A stretch of DNA of 64,000 bases from contig NC_015703.1 of the NCBI RefSeq assembly GCF_000218895.1, positions 1,363,501-1,427,500 of the forward strand. Direction: 5' to 3'. Below, one piece after another: positions 63,486 to 64,000 of the stretch. The number at the start of each line of letters is the position of its first letter. Within the stretch, counting starts at the first letter, position 1. This stretch comes from Runella slithyformis DSM 19594 (GTDB lineage Bacteria > Bacteroidota > Bacteroidia > Cytophagales > Spirosomataceae). The notes below the pieces were generated by a model that made no database searches, had not been told where the DNA came from, and was given only the letters and a program-made list of their open reading frames with translations. The position numbers and the translations under genes were made by a program.

Positions 63486-64000
63486 TGACGAATTCAAAAG
63501 CGGCCAAAACCCGCGTAGATAAGGATTTTAATGTAAACGGGTTTTGGTACGTATATGACCGCCCCAACGGAAAAATCGTTGGCAAAATAGCGGAAAACAC
63601 CCCGGCCGGTGTGATCATGCGCACGGATACAGGTACGCTCGTAAATGGTGAAGCCAACAATTGGGTATACCTCAAATTGTTCGTTCCCATCGGTACCTAC
63701 GCGTATGCCTACATGAAGGAAACGACCTTGTTTGAGGTGGTGCCCAAGTACACGTTCACCATTCAGTCAGGACGTAAAAACGTAAACGTACGTGACCTTC
63801 CCAATCAGACCACCTCGAAAGTGCTGAAAAAGCTGAACGGCGGTCAGATCGTAGGAAAGTCAAACGGAGACAAAGTGAACGGATTCATTCTGTTTGAGTT
63901 GGCTACAGGCGGTATCGGCTTTGTTTCGGAAAACTACGTAACTACCGTTTCCACGGAAAGAACGGACCCCGAAGTACCCAAACCGGCTGACCCGGCGGAT
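63482..64000 (+). CDS. Partial protein with two SH3-like domains, running off the right edge
   Basis: 173 residues are visible from ATG 63482 (ATG 63485 is the alternative). Two repeats with SH3_3-type features: VNGFWYVYDRPNGKIVGKI...NWVYLKL and SGRKNVNVRDLPNQTTSKVL...GFVSENYV. Bacterial SH3 domains bind peptidoglycan. A Pro-rich linker begins at the edge, so a further domain or anchor probably follows outside the window. Confidence 0.65.
   Translation, partial: MMTNSKAAKTRVDKDFNVNGFWYVYDRPNGKIVGKIAENTPAGVIMRTDTGTLVNGEANNWVYLKLFVPIGTYAYAYMKETTLFEVVPKYTFTIQSGRKNVNVRDLPNQTTSKVLKKLNGGQIVGKSNGDKVNGFILFELATGGIGFVSENYVTTVSTERTDPEVPKPADPAD

Overview
The window reads as a Bacteroidota chromosome, most likely from the order Cytophagales (Spirosomataceae/Runella-like; an inference). 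The evidence is a SusC/SusD pair, a one-protein hybrid two-component regulator ending in an AraC domain, a promoter-like TTTG-N21-TATATTTG sequence, a GudD/GarD/GarR sugar-acid cluster with a Tat-exported UxuA-like protein, and two very large DUF1549/DUF1553- and heme-CxxCH-type proteins of a kind shared by Cytophagales and Planctomycetes. No species is named because nothing in the sequence allows it.

Layout. 1-3.3 kb: end of a rhamnose-type pathway (SDR fragment, RhaI-type isomerase, FGGY kinase). 3.3-3.7 kb: tRNA-Leu(CAG) between strong inverted repeats. 3.7-14.2 kb: housekeeping and accessory genes (beta-CASP nuclease, cytochrome/DUF1553 protein, lipase, penicillin-acylase homologue, DEAD-box helicase, IS200-type Y1 transposase). 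14.3-14.9 kb: nine tandem 54-56-bp units, each with a small palindrome. 14.9-23.2 kb: heme/PmoA-like giant protein, a hypothetical toroid-like protein, an outer-membrane beta-barrel and a beta-helix protein. 23.4-35.3 kb: a compact fructan locus (hybrid sensor, MFS hexose transporter, fructokinase, SusC, SusD, GH32). 35.4-36.2 kb: tectonin-like propeller protein. 36.7-44.3 kb: D-galactarate/D-glucarate catabolism (aldolase, GntP permease, GarD, GarR, UxuA-like protein, GudD).

From about 44.8 kb to the right end the character changes: some 40 short, tightly overlapping genes, almost all rightward, behind a leftward XRE-repressor operon. They encode an SSB-like protein with a DDAPF tail, a zinc-ribbon peptide, an adenine methyltransferase, a HUH rolling-circle Rep, a cytosine methyltransferase, a zincin metallopeptidase, a putative ribbon-helix-helix protein whose own gene carries a dense 9-mer array, a small P-loop ATPase of HerA/FtsK/Zot type, a 48-residue protamine-like K/R/T protein, and a run of small proteins that mostly end in one membrane helix plus a basic tail, the last three also carrying SH3-like domains. 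There are no terminase, portal, tail, conjugation or integrase genes in view. I interpret this as most of an integrated, non-tailed virus (ssDNA or rolling-circle, either membrane-containing or filamentous). It continues past the right edge. The left boundary is probably within 44.69-44.81 kb.

Functions that should work together: HTCS, SusCD, GH32, MFS and fructokinase for fructan uptake and phosphorylation; GudD/GarD, then the aldolase, then GarR, for galactarate/glucarate to pyruvate and glycerate; and, in the element, Rep, SSB and methyltransferases for replication and protection, with the ATPase, basic protein and tail-anchored proteins for virion assembly.
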